A DNA stretch of 64,000 nt from DATLXU01 sp035575515 (GTDB lineage: Bacteria > Acidobacteriota > Blastocatellia > UBA7656): contig DATLXU010000109.1 in assembly GCA_035575515.1 (NCBI GenBank), positions 1 through 64,000 of the forward strand, in the 5' to 3' direction. Positions within the stretch are counted from its first letter, which is position 1. Every line of letters begins with the position of its first letter. Shown piece after piece: positions 49,456-56,825 of this stretch. Under the pieces are notes generated by a model. That model made no database searches. It saw only the letters and a program-made list of their open reading frames with translations, and was not told the origin of the DNA. A program made the position numbers and the translations under genes.

Positions 49456-49893
49456 ATGCTTTACAGAAAGCACCGAGTCGGCCAGGAAATAAACTCATAC
49501 TGCGGCAAGTGCAAGATCGAGCGCACGCACATCGTAGCAGCAATGGATGGCGACATCGTTCGCCGCGTCACCTGTTCAATGTGCAACAGCACTCACAATT
49601 TCAAGCCCGTCTCAAGCGGAACGACAAAGCCAGCCGCGACTGTGCGCACCACAAAATCAGGCGCGACCAGAGCGTCGAGGCGAACGAAAGAATCAACAGC
49701 ATTTGCCATTGATCCCAAACGCCCCGTCAAGTCCTACGATATGAACACAAGCTTCGCGGCTGGAGATGTCATCAACCATCCGAAGTTTGGGCTTGGCGCG
49801 GTTGAGTCTTCCCTTCCGCCCAACAAGATCGAAGTGCGATTTCAGGAAGGCAAGAAGCTATTGCTCCATAACATGAAGAATTTCCGAGCCTGA
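49456..49893 (+). CDS. Zinc-ribbon protein with C-terminal CarD/UvrD-tail-like domain
   Basis: A 145-residue protein (the ATG at 49456 is chosen; a longer frame to 49213 overlaps the upstream gene out of frame). The N-terminus has a CxxC...CxxC zinc ribbon (SYCGKCKIERTH, VTCSMCNSTHNF). A basic, Thr/Ser-rich linker leads to a small beta domain FAAGDVINHPKFGLGAVESSLPPNKIEVRF (parts: GDVINHPKFGLGAV, NKIEVRFQEGKKLL), like the Tudor-type tail of UvrD/PcrA and CarD-like RNA polymerase-binding domains. No ribosome binding site precedes the ATG, but TATACT lies six bases before it (49444-49449), so a leaderless transcript is possible. A role in transcription or repair is inference. Confidence 0.7.
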   Translation: MLYRKHRVGQEINSYCGKCKIERTHIVAAMDGDIVRRVTCSMCNSTHNFKPVSSGTTKPAATVRTTKSGATRASRRTKESTAFAIDPKRPVKSYDMNTSFAAGDVINHPKFGLGAVESSLPPNKIEVRFQEGKKLLLHNMKNFRA

Positions 49894-49929
49894 ATTCAGA
49901 GCGTCCGGCAACTCTGCCGAGCAAGAATC

Positions 49930-49973
49930 AAAAGAGCCGTCGGCTGAAATGATCTTCGACGGCTCTTTTATTT
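49930..49973. terminator. Bidirectional terminator between convergent genes
   Basis: AAAAGAGCCGTC (49930-49941) pairs perfectly with GACGGCTCTTTT (49958-49969), 12 bp, with TTTTATTT after it. It serves the plus-strand zinc-ribbon gene and the minus-strand ferredoxin operon. Confidence 0.92.
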
Positions 49974-50033
49974 CTGCTCAGAATGATTCCCGGTCAATGC
50001 CAGCTTTCGCAACCGATGCGAGGCTGCGTTCTT

Positions 50034-50273
50034 CTACTTGAAGAAGTCAGCGTTCTTCTTGATGTAGCTTTGCCACTTCGACGGGACATCGGCCTCAAGA
50101 AAGATTGCTGACACAGGGCAGACAGGCTCGCACGCGGCGCAATCAATACAAACAGCAGGGTCTATGTACATCTGCTCTTCATCCGGGCCGCCCTGAATAC
50201 AATCAACGGGACAAACATCAACGCAGAAGAGTTCCTTTGCGCCGATGCAGGGTTCACAAATCACGAAAGCCAA
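50034..50273 (-). CDS. Seven-iron ferredoxin, copy 2
   Basis: A 79-residue ferredoxin with a [3Fe-4S] and a [4Fe-4S] cluster. The pattern C-x7-C-x3-C-P (CIGAKELFCVDVCP) has Ala where an 8Fe protein has Cys, so the first cluster is the 3Fe type; the second set is CIDCAACEPVCP. It is a low-potential electron carrier. The start is TTG at 50273, fixed by comparison with the paralogue 22 bases upstream, though the AGGAG site suits the GTG three codons later better. It is the last gene of the nuo transcript. Confidence 0.88.
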   Translation of the reverse strand: MAFVICEPCIGAKELFCVDVCPVDCIQGGPDEEQMYIDPAVCIDCAACEPVCPVSAIFLEADVPSKWQSYIKKNADFFK

Positions 50274-50294
50274 ACTCCTGACTCCTCACTCGCT

Positions 50295-50552
50295 TCATTT
50301 GTAGTAATCGGCGTTTATCTGCGTGAAATGCTTCCACTGCTCCGGGAGATCGTCTTCGGTGAAGATCGCCTGGACAGGGCAGGCCGGTTCACACGCGCCG
50401 CAGTCAATGCACTCATCCGGGTTTATGTAGAGCAATTCCGATGTCTCGAATTCTGGTTCATCCTTTCGAGGGTGAATGCAGTCAACCGGGCAAACGTCCA
50501 CGCACGCCGTGTCCTTCGTCCCTATGCAGGGTTCCGCAATAACGTATGTCAT
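50295..50552 (-). CDS. Seven-iron ferredoxin, copy 1
   Basis: An 85-residue ferredoxin of the same type (MTYVIAEPCIGTKDTACVDVCP, cited in part: EPCIGTKDTACVDVCP; second set CIDCGACEPACP), with Thr at the position of the missing Cys. A longer loop (HPRKDEPEFETSELLY) between the clusters distinguishes it from copy 2. AAGGAGG precedes the ATG. The copies lie in tandem (22 bases apart), so duplication is likely. Electron partner unknown; location downstream of nuo genes suggests NADH- or redox-linked metabolism. Confidence 0.9.
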   Translation of the reverse strand: MTYVIAEPCIGTKDTACVDVCPVDCIHPRKDEPEFETSELLYINPDECIDCGACEPACPVQAIFTEDDLPEQWKHFTQINADYYK

Positions 50553-50651
50553 TTAAGCCTAAGCCTCCTTTCAGGATTTCAGCAGGGATAATACAGAGCC
50601 TCTGTTCACTACAAATTTGGCCGATTTAAGGCCAACAGTCAAGCATTAGTG

Positions 50652-50728
50652 GGCAGTAGGCAGTTGTTTGAATATGAAGAAGAATCTATGACCTTCGTCA
50701 TCCATAATTTGCCTTTAACTGCCTACTG
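50652..50728. repeat. Inverted heptamer-type repeat after the aspartase gene
   Basis: GGCAGTA GGCAGTT (two seven-base units, 50652-50665) faces AACTGCCTACTG (50717-50728); 12 bp pair perfectly. The right arm abuts the aspartase stop codon. There is no T-tract, so termination is doubtful. It belongs to the same heptamer style as 45603 and 37651. Confidence 0.7.
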
Positions 50729-50729
50729 T

Positions 50730-52130
50730 TTAAGATTCGTCATTGTACTCAGTCATTGAGTATGTGTCCATGACTTTTGTCAATTCATCGGGCGCAAGCA
50801 ATCCCTCTTCTTCAATCGTCTCGCGGATGGTCTTGCCTTTCTTAATCGCGAGCTTTGCAATCTCAGCCGCGCGGGCGTAGCCGATTCGCGGATTGAGCGC
50901 CGTCACAAGTGACACGCTGTGCTCGACGTACCAGCGGCATCGTTCTTCATTCGCTGTGATGCCGTCAACGCATCGTTCGGTGAAAACCTTCAGGGAATTA
51001 GTCAGAATCGTCAGCGACATCAAAAGATTGAATGCGATGACAGGCATCATCACGTTCAATTCAAGCTGCCCGGCCTGCGCGGCTGTCGTGATGGTCAAAT
51101 CGTTTCCGAGCACCTGAAAGCAGACCATGTTGGTCATCTCGGCCATCACGGGATTGACCTTGCCGGGCATGATCGAGGAGCCGGGTTGAACCGCAGGCAG
51201 ATTTATTTCGGCAAGTCCGGTGTTCGGCCCCGAGCTGAGCAATCGCAAATCGTTCGCTATTCTAATAACGTCTGTCGCAAGCGTCCGCAGCGCGCCGGAC
51301 AGATTCACAAACGGCGACATGCTCTGCATCGCTTCGAAGTAGTCTTCGGTCTGTCGAAGCTGCTGGCCAGTAATTCGGCTCAATTCTTCAACGACACGAC
51401 GGCGATAACCGGGCGCGGCGTTAAGTCCCGTCCCAACCGCAGTGCCGCCAAGACCAAGCTCGCGCAATTCGTCAGCCGCTTGCTCGATTCTATTTCTATT
51501 CTTACCAATCGCAGTCGCGTAGCCCCCGAATTCCTGGCCCAATCGTAGGGGGACGGCATCCTGCAAATGAGTGCGGCCCGACTTGATTATCGCATCAAAT
51601 TCTACAGATTTTTTATGAAATGAATTTGTGAGCTTATCCAACACAGGAATCAACTGGCCGACCTGTTCGAGCGCGGCCAGCCGCATCGCTGTCGGGATAA
51701 CGTCATTCGTTGACTGGCCCATGTTGACGTGATCGTTCGGATGGACAACCGAGTAATCGCCCTTCTCTCCGCCCAGTATTTCAATCGCGCGATTGGCGAG
51801 AACTTCGTTCGTGTTCATGTTGTGCGAAGTGCCCGCGCCCGCCTGAAACGGATCAACCACAAATTGATCGCGCAGCTTGCCTGAAAGAACTTCATCGGCT
51901 GCCTGTTCGATTGCTTCAGCGAGTTTCTTATCGAGCGCGCCAAGCTCTCGATTTACGCGAGCAGCTGCTTTCTTGATTTGAACAGTCGCGGTGACAAACG
52001 AAGGGTAAGGCTTCCAGCCTGAGATGGGAAAGTTCTCTATGGCGCGAGCGGTCTGGATGCCGTAATAAACATCCTTCGGAATTTCGCGCTCACCGAGCGA
52101 ATCTTTTTCAATCCTCATTGCGCTTTTCAT
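50730..52130 (-). CDS. aspA: Aspartate ammonia-lyase / fumarase superfamily enzyme
   Basis: A 466-residue lyase that interconverts aspartate and fumarate plus ammonia. The family signature GSSIMPGKVNPVMAE (near 316-330) is present, with TSHNMNTNEVLANRA (near 97-111), HPNDHVNMGQSTNDV (near 130-144) and KSGRTHLQDAVP (near 180-191). The start DSLGEREIPKDVYYGIQT and the NMNTNEVL motif favour aspartase over fumarase C. It overlaps the end of nuoI by 23 bases (ATG at 52130; ATG at 52118 is an alternative), so it is translated from the complex I transcript. Fumarate made here could feed succinate dehydrogenase. Confidence 0.88.
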   Translation of the reverse strand: MKSAMRIEKDSLGEREIPKDVYYGIQTARAIENFPISGWKPYPSFVTATVQIKKAAARVNRELGALDKKLAEAIEQAADEVLSGKLRDQFVVDPFQAGAGTSHNMNTNEVLANRAIEILGGEKGDYSVVHPNDHVNMGQSTNDVIPTAMRLAALEQVGQLIPVLDKLTNSFHKKSVEFDAIIKSGRTHLQDAVPLRLGQEFGGYATAIGKNRNRIEQAADELRELGLGGTAVGTGLNAAPGYRRRVVEELSRITGQQLRQTEDYFEAMQSMSPFVNLSGALRTLATDVIRIANDLRLLSSGPNTGLAEINLPAVQPGSSIMPGKVNPVMAEMTNMVCFQVLGNDLTITTAAQAGQLELNVMMPVIAFNLLMSLTILTNSLKVFTERCVDGITANEERCRWYVEHSVSLVTALNPRIGYARAAEIAKLAIKKGKTIRETIEEEGLLAPDELTKVMDTYSMTEYNDES

Positions 52131-52773
52131 CTGGATCGAAAGTGAGATGCGGAATCATCGTCGCGTCTTCTTTAAGCGTCACACGTCCCGCAAGTTTCTT
52201 TCGCACCCGCTCTTTCGGGACGAAGGCGAGCGTGCTGTCAATCAGCTTTTCGTGCGGACGATAACCAAGCCCGAACTCCGGCAGCTCAGGCCGCTTCATC
52301 AGTCGGTCAATTCCCCACAGCGTCTCTTCGCGCGTATAGGCGCAGATTTCCATCTCGCGGCTCATGATGATTGCCTCTTCGGGACAGGCATCAACGCAGA
52401 AGCCGCAGAAGACGCAGCGCAGCATATCAATCTCAAATCGCGCGGGCGCTTTTTCAATCAGCGGGTTGTCAACCTCTTTCGCCTCGATGTAGATGCAATC
52501 CGCAGGGCACGCGGTCGCGCACATATAACACGCAACGCAGCGCGGCGTGCCGTCCTCGCGCGCCGTCAAAATGTGCGCGCCTCGATAGCGGTCTGAGTAT
52601 GATCGTCGCTCTTCGGGATAGCTTATCGTCGGGCTGACTTTGCCCGTGAGGTTTTCGACCATTCGAGCCATGGTCAATCCCATTCCCGCGAGCGGCGCGA
52701 GGACTTCTTTAGCGAACGAAGTCTCCTTCGCCGCGCGGTCTGCTACGTTTACGACTTTGGCTGGTCTTTTCAT
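52108..52773 (-). CDS. nuoI: NADH-quinone oxidoreductase subunit I
   Basis: A 221-residue NuoI with two [4Fe-4S] clusters (N6a, N6b) that bridge NuoG to NuoB. Cys sets: CVACYMCATACP and CVFCGFCVDACP. I start it at ATG 52773 (AAGGTT before it); a longer frame to 52848 begins in a palindromic repeat and is not real. Residues about 25-60 show the NuoI start (LAPLAGMGLTMARMVENL). It is separated from nuoG by that repeat and overlaps the start of the aspartase gene. Confidence 0.93.
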   Translation of the reverse strand: MKRPAKVVNVADRAAKETSFAKEVLAPLAGMGLTMARMVENLTGKVSPTISYPEERRSYSDRYRGAHILTAREDGTPRCVACYMCATACPADCIYIEAKEVDNPLIEKAPARFEIDMLRCVFCGFCVDACPEEAIIMSREMEICAYTREETLWGIDRLMKRPELPEFGLGYRPHEKLIDSTLAFVPKERVRKKLAGRVTLKEDATMIPHLTFDPDEKRNED

Positions 52774-52783
52774 AACCTTGTAG

Positions 52784-52858
52784 GGGCAGGGCTTGTCCCT
52801 GCCCGAATCGTGCGAAGCACGATGAATAAGCAATCCGGGCAGGGACAAGCCCTGCCCT
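52784..52858. repeat. REP/MITE-like palindromic element between nuoG and nuoI
   Basis: Two 22-bp arms (52784-52805 and 52837-52858) are perfect inverted copies. Each arm is itself a hairpin (GGGCAGGG, 5-base loop, CCCTGCCC). The spacer holds a third hairpin (ATCGTGC-GAA-GCACGAT, 52807-52823). The element fills the whole nuoG-nuoI gap and touches the nuoG stop. Such GGGCAGGG-type elements are common in MITE/REP families. Confidence 0.9.
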
Positions 52859-52860
52859 TA

Positions 52861-54477
52861 CTATGCTGTCGGAAGCGCGTCGGGCTTTCGCTCATCGTCA
52901 ACCGTGACAAGGCGAAACGCCGGAGCGCTTACGGACATCGTTTCAAAAACATCACCGGGCGACATCCATCGCGCGTCGGCCCCGCTCACGTGAAGCAGCA
53001 TCGCGAAGACTTCCCAAACGGGAAGGATGTCGCCGCCCGGCTCAATCGCTTTTCCGGCGAGTTGCACCCGGCCTTGATAATTCATGTATGAGCCGTCTTC
53101 TTCAGACCACGCGGCGACGGGCAACACGACGCTCGCCGCTTTTTGCCATTCAGCCTTGTGCGCCGCAAGCACGACAGAGTATTCAAGCGCGTTGATGAGT
53201 TCAGCCAGTCGCGATTCTTTCTCCGCGTCGTCCGGGCGCGTCACTAGCGGCTTGAAATAGATAATCACTGCGGCTTTGATGCGCCCAGCTCGCGCCGCTT
53301 CGATTGCGCCCGCGATGCCCTTGAGGTTATCGCTAATCAATCCGAGCTTGATTGCGCCCATCGAGTTCGGATGCTTGTCTAGGTGGCGAAGAATGTTGTC
53401 TTCGGCTTCCGTGACGGTCTTGTCTTCTGAATCAAAACGGAAATCGAATTGCGTCGCGCCGAGTTGATCTGCAAGGTATCGCTTGAACAGGAATAACGCT
53501 TCGTTGGTTGCCGACGGCGACGCGAATCCTAAAATCGAGTCCCTGCCGTTCGCGTTTGCAATCTCTTTGAGCCTCGCGTCAATCGAGCGCGCCGCTTCGT
53601 CCCAGTTGACCGGAGCCTGCATGCCGTCGCGCCCCTTCATCATCGGGAGCGTCAACCGCTCGCCGCGATTAAGCTCGTGAAAGCTCATGCGGCCTTCATC
53701 GCAGAGCCAGCTCTTGTTGACCTCGACGTTGCGGCGCGGCAGCAATCGAAAGATTGTTCCGTCACGGTGATCAATTCGCATATTGCAGCCCGTCGAGCAT
53801 CCTCCGCAGACCGTATCAGTGCTGTGCAGGAACCAGACGCGGCACTTGAATCGGAAGTCGCGGGACGTGAGCGCGCCGACCGGGCAGATGTCAACAACGT
53901 TGCCTGAATAAGGATTGTCGAGCGGGCGATCTTCAAACGTGCCGATGGCGACGTGGTCGCCGCGCCCGAAAAATTGCATCTCGCCTGTGCCCGTGACATT
54001 CTCGAAGAACCTTATGCAGCGCGAGCATAACACGCACCGCTCCTGATCGAGCACGACCATCTCGCCCAGATCAATCACCTTGCGCTTGCGGACCTTCATC
54101 TCAAGCGGTATCTCGCTCGTGTGCAGGCCGTAAACCATGTAGTAATCCTGCAAGCGGCATTCGCCCGCCTGATCGCAGACGGGGCAATCTACCGGATGAT
54201 TGATGAGCAGAAACTCAAGCACGCCGCGCACGGCTGTCTTGACACGGTCATTGTTCGAGCGCACGATCATGCCCTCGCTGACGACGGTTGTGCAGGCCGT
54301 AGTCAGCTTGGGCATCTTCTCGACTTCGACAAGGCACATGCGACAGTTCCCGTCAATCGGAAGGTCGGGATGATAGCAATAATGCGGTATCTCTATGCCG
54401 TGGTCCTGAGCAGCCTGAATGATGGTCTGCCCCGGCTTTGCTTCAATCTCTTGATCGTTAAGAATGAATTTTGGCAT
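52861..54477 (-). CDS. nuoG: NADH-quinone oxidoreductase subunit G (short form)
   Basis: A 538-residue NuoG, shorter than the 780-900 of Thermus and E. coli. The 2Fe-2S site (HYCYHPDLPIDGNCRMCLVEV), the N5 cluster (HPVDCPVCDQAGEC) and the N4 set (CVLCSRCIRFFENV, DICPVGAL) are present. The molybdopterin-like domain keeps the N7-type ligands C-x2-C-x3-C-x27-C (CGGCSTGC to WLCDEGR), then is trimmed. The end has VVLPVAAWSEEDGSYMNYQGRVQ. It passes electrons from NuoF to NuoI. Follows the two-gene nucleotidyltransferase insert by 17 bases. Confidence 0.93.
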   Translation of the reverse strand: MPKFILNDQEIEAKPGQTIIQAAQDHGIEIPHYCYHPDLPIDGNCRMCLVEVEKMPKLTTACTTVVSEGMIVRSNNDRVKTAVRGVLEFLLINHPVDCPVCDQAGECRLQDYYMVYGLHTSEIPLEMKVRKRKVIDLGEMVVLDQERCVLCSRCIRFFENVTGTGEMQFFGRGDHVAIGTFEDRPLDNPYSGNVVDICPVGALTSRDFRFKCRVWFLHSTDTVCGGCSTGCNMRIDHRDGTIFRLLPRRNVEVNKSWLCDEGRMSFHELNRGERLTLPMMKGRDGMQAPVNWDEAARSIDARLKEIANANGRDSILGFASPSATNEALFLFKRYLADQLGATQFDFRFDSEDKTVTEAEDNILRHLDKHPNSMGAIKLGLISDNLKGIAGAIEAARAGRIKAAVIIYFKPLVTRPDDAEKESRLAELINALEYSVVLAAHKAEWQKAASVVLPVAAWSEEDGSYMNYQGRVQLAGKAIEPGGDILPVWEVFAMLLHVSGADARWMSPGDVFETMSVSAPAFRLVTVDDERKPDALPTA

Positions 54478-54494
54478 CGCTCAGTTTTCCAACT

Positions 54495-54944
54495 TCAAGG
54501 CAAATGCTCTAAATCGGCAAGATACTTGAACCTGCCGCTTGCCTTCTTGTTAATCTTCAAATGGCGCAGGCTGATAATTGGAACTTCAACCCCGTCAATC
54601 GTGTCCACAATTCGCTCTCGATAGCATTCATCGAAGCTGACACCTGAAATGCTCGTAACAATTTCAATGCGAAAAGGAAGCTCGCCCAAACGGACAATGC
54701 TCTCTTGCTTCAAAAACAATTCCACAGATAATTCTGGCACATCAAAACCGAACTGGTGTAACGCAGCAACGGCTCTGGCAGCGTTCTCCGGGTTAGAACC
54801 GATCAAGACATCCATATCTGCCGTAGCGCGAACATAACCATAGTAGCCGACCGCATAGCCTCCGATAAGCAAATACTCAACGTTGTTCGCGTTGAGCAAT
54901 TTCAAAAACTCTTTGAAGTCGGGCGGTAGCAGGGTCGTAGCCAT
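54495..54944 (-). CDS. Nucleotidyltransferase family protein (possible toxin-antitoxin component)
   Basis: A 149-residue nucleotidyltransferase-fold protein. Motifs: EYLLIGGYAVGYYGYVRATADMDVLIG near residues 23-49 (G-G-x-A and a D-x-D pair) and, further on, FRIEIVTSISGV. It lacks a long C-terminal domain. Such minimal nucleotidyltransferases are often antitoxins or toxins (MNT, AbiEii-like). Its start overlaps the 70-residue protein gene by 68 bases. Both sit between nuoF and nuoG, in the same direction, with no promoter of their own visible. Confidence 0.8.
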   Translation of the reverse strand: MATTLLPPDFKEFLKLLNANNVEYLLIGGYAVGYYGYVRATADMDVLIGSNPENAARAVAALHQFGFDVPELSVELFLKQESIVRLGELPFRIEIVTSISGVSFDECYRERIVDTIDGVEVPIISLRHLKINKKASGRFKYLADLEHLP

Positions 54945-55089
54945 AGATGGTTTGCCTTATTTGCTCAATTGCACGCAAACGCTCATGAGGCGTTTTCGAC
55001 AGCCAGTATTCCTTCTCGTCGTCCGCTTCTGTCAACGATACAACTGAAAAAGCGGTTTTATCCATCTTGAAATCCGAAGAGCTATCCAT
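54877..55089 (-). CDS. 70-residue partner of the nucleotidyltransferase
   Basis: A small acidic-to-basic helical protein: AFSVVSLTEADDEKEYWLS, then SKTPHERLRAIEQIRQ and YGYDPATARLQRVFE. I know this as an unnamed conserved family that pairs with nucleotidyltransferase genes like the one downstream. A strong AAGGAGG site lies before the ATG, inside the 12 bases after the nuoF stop. The overlap with the nucleotidyltransferase gene implies coupled translation. A toxin-antitoxin type link is inference. Confidence 0.75.
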   Translation of the reverse strand: MDSSSDFKMDKTAFSVVSLTEADDEKEYWLSKTPHERLRAIEQIRQTIYGYDPATARLQRVFEIAQREQR

Positions 55090-55101
55090 TTGCCTCCTTC
55101 A

Positions 55102-56349
55102 CTATCCTGCGCACAATGCTTCAAACTCGCTGCGGAACTTTGTCACAAAGCTGCGAATCGGCATCACGTCAGCGTCCGCCAGCGGGCAGATCGTTTTGCC
55201 CTCCATCATATCGGCAATCTTCAACAGCAAATCGAGGTCTGACTTCTTTCCCTTTCCCGCGATGACGTTGCGCAGAACCTTCGCGGCCCAGCCCGTCCCT
55301 TCGCGACACGGCGTGCACTGCCCGCACGATTCGTGCGCGTAGAAGTCTGCAATCACCGAAAGCACCTCGGGCATCTTGCGTGTATCGTCGAAGACGATCA
55401 TCCCGCCTGAGCCGAGCATCGAGCCTGCTTTCAACAACGATTCGTAATCGAGCAACACGCCTTCGCATTCTTCCGCTCGAAGCACGGGAACGGATGAGCC
55501 ACCCGGTATCACGGCTTTCAGCCTGCGCCCTTCAAGCATCCCGCCGCATTCGTTGTTGATGAAATCCAAAAGCGGATAGCCCATGTCAACTTCATAAACG
55601 CCCGGCTTGTTTATGTCGCCCGATACTGAAAAGAGCTTCGTGCCTTTGCTCTTTTCGGTTCCGATTGCAGCATAAGCTGCGCCGCCGTTTTCAATAATCC
55701 ACGGGACGGCGCAAAGCGTCTCGACGTTATTGACGACTGTGGGCGAAGCGAACAACCCCTGAACCGCAGGGAAAGGCGGCTTGATGCGCGGATAGCCGCG
55801 GTAGCCTTCGAGGGATTCGATCAGCGCGGTCTCTTCGCCGCAGATGTACGCGCCCTGACCGAGATGCAGGTGAATGTCGAGCGCGTAATCTTTGCCCATA
55901 ACGGACGGGCCGAGTATCTTCGCTTCGTATGCTTCTTCGAGAACGCGCTCGATTGGCTCCTCCAAAAAGCCGAACTCGCCGCGCATGTAGATATACGAAA
56001 GATGGCAATCGAGCGCATAAGCCGAAATCGCCATGCCTTCGATGAGAAGATGCGGCAGTCGTTCAAGCAGGAGGCGGTCTTTGAACGTGCCCGGCTCGCT
56101 TTCGTCTGCGTTGCAGAGCAGATAGGTCGGCTTGCCCGTGTTGCGCGGGACGAATCCCCATTTCATCCCCGTAGGAAATCCCGCGCCGCCTCGCCCGCGC
56201 AGCCCGCTCGTCTTCACCTCTTCGATTATCGCCGCAGGCTCCATCTGCAATGCTTTTTCAAGCGCGCGATAACCGCCGGCCTTGCGGTAGCCCTCGAGCG
56301 TGTTGATGCCGGGCATGTTGATGTTCGCCAGAAGTATCTGTTTATTCAT
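55102..56349 (-). CDS. nuoF: NADH-quinone oxidoreductase subunit F
   Basis: A 415-residue NuoF, the NADH-binding subunit with FMN and cluster N3. ATG at 56349 overlaps the nuoE stop by eight bases. Key motifs: GLRGRGGAGFPTGMKWG (FMN/NADH), YLLCNADESEPGTFKDR, YICGEETALIESLEG, and the N3 ligands in ESCGQCTPCREG plus a final Cys (TICPLADAD). Length is normal. Together with NuoE and NuoG it makes the NADH dehydrogenase module. Confidence 0.96.
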   Translation of the reverse strand: MNKQILLANINMPGINTLEGYRKAGGYRALEKALQMEPAAIIEEVKTSGLRGRGGAGFPTGMKWGFVPRNTGKPTYLLCNADESEPGTFKDRLLLERLPHLLIEGMAISAYALDCHLSYIYMRGEFGFLEEPIERVLEEAYEAKILGPSVMGKDYALDIHLHLGQGAYICGEETALIESLEGYRGYPRIKPPFPAVQGLFASPTVVNNVETLCAVPWIIENGGAAYAAIGTEKSKGTKLFSVSGDINKPGVYEVDMGYPLLDFINNECGGMLEGRRLKAVIPGGSSVPVLRAEECEGVLLDYESLLKAGSMLGSGGMIVFDDTRKMPEVLSVIADFYAHESCGQCTPCREGTGWAAKVLRNVIAGKGKKSDLDLLLKIADMMEGKTICPLADADVMPIRSFVTKFRSEFEALCAG

Positions 56350-56821
56350 TGCGCAGCTTCTCGATGACTTCGCCCATCTTTTCGGGCGTGAGGTTTTCAA
56401 AGTATCGGTCGCCCACCTGCATCGCAACAGCCGTCCCGCAGGATGCAAGGCACTCGGTCACGTTCCAACTGAACATCCCGTCGGGCGTGATTTCGTCGGG
56501 CTTTGTGCCGAGTATGCGGCGCGCTTCTTCGATGCATTGGGTCGCGCCTTTCATCCAGCAACTGACATTGCGGCATATCTCAAGATGATATTTGCCGACG
56601 GGCTTCTTGCGCAGCAGCGTGTAAAAGGTCGCGACGCTCAGAATGTCTGAAGGCGGATAGCCCATCAAGTTGCCGATGTATTCGGCGACTTCATCAGAAA
56701 TCCAGCCGAACTCTCGCTGCGCCAGATGAAGCACAGGTATTACAGCCGCGCGCTTTTCGGGATAGTGGCTCAGTATCCGCTCATAACGACGCATCGCGTC
56801 TTCGCTGAATTCGATTGCCAT
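56342..56821 (-). CDS. nuoE: NADH-quinone oxidoreductase subunit E
   Basis: A 159-residue NuoE (24 kDa subunit) with a thioredoxin-like 2Fe-2S domain (N1a). The ligands lie in EICRNVSCWMKG (C-x4-C) and ECLASCGTA (C-x3-C). The N-terminal helical part (YPEKRAAVIPVLHLAQREFGWISDEV) is typical. It starts four bases after the nuoBCD stop and overlaps nuoF. Confidence 0.96.
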   Translation of the reverse strand: MAIEFSEDAMRRYERILSHYPEKRAAVIPVLHLAQREFGWISDEVAEYIGNLMGYPPSDILSVATFYTLLRKKPVGKYHLEICRNVSCWMKGATQCIEEARRILGTKPDEITPDGMFSWNVTECLASCGTAVAMQVGDRYFENLTPEKMGEVIEKLRNE

Positions 56822-56825
56822 AGCT

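Noticed and set aside
52774..52848. N-terminal extension of nuoI.
   Set aside because: It is encoded by the palindromic element (giving GRDKPCPY) and has no ribosome binding site; such extensions are a known annotation error.
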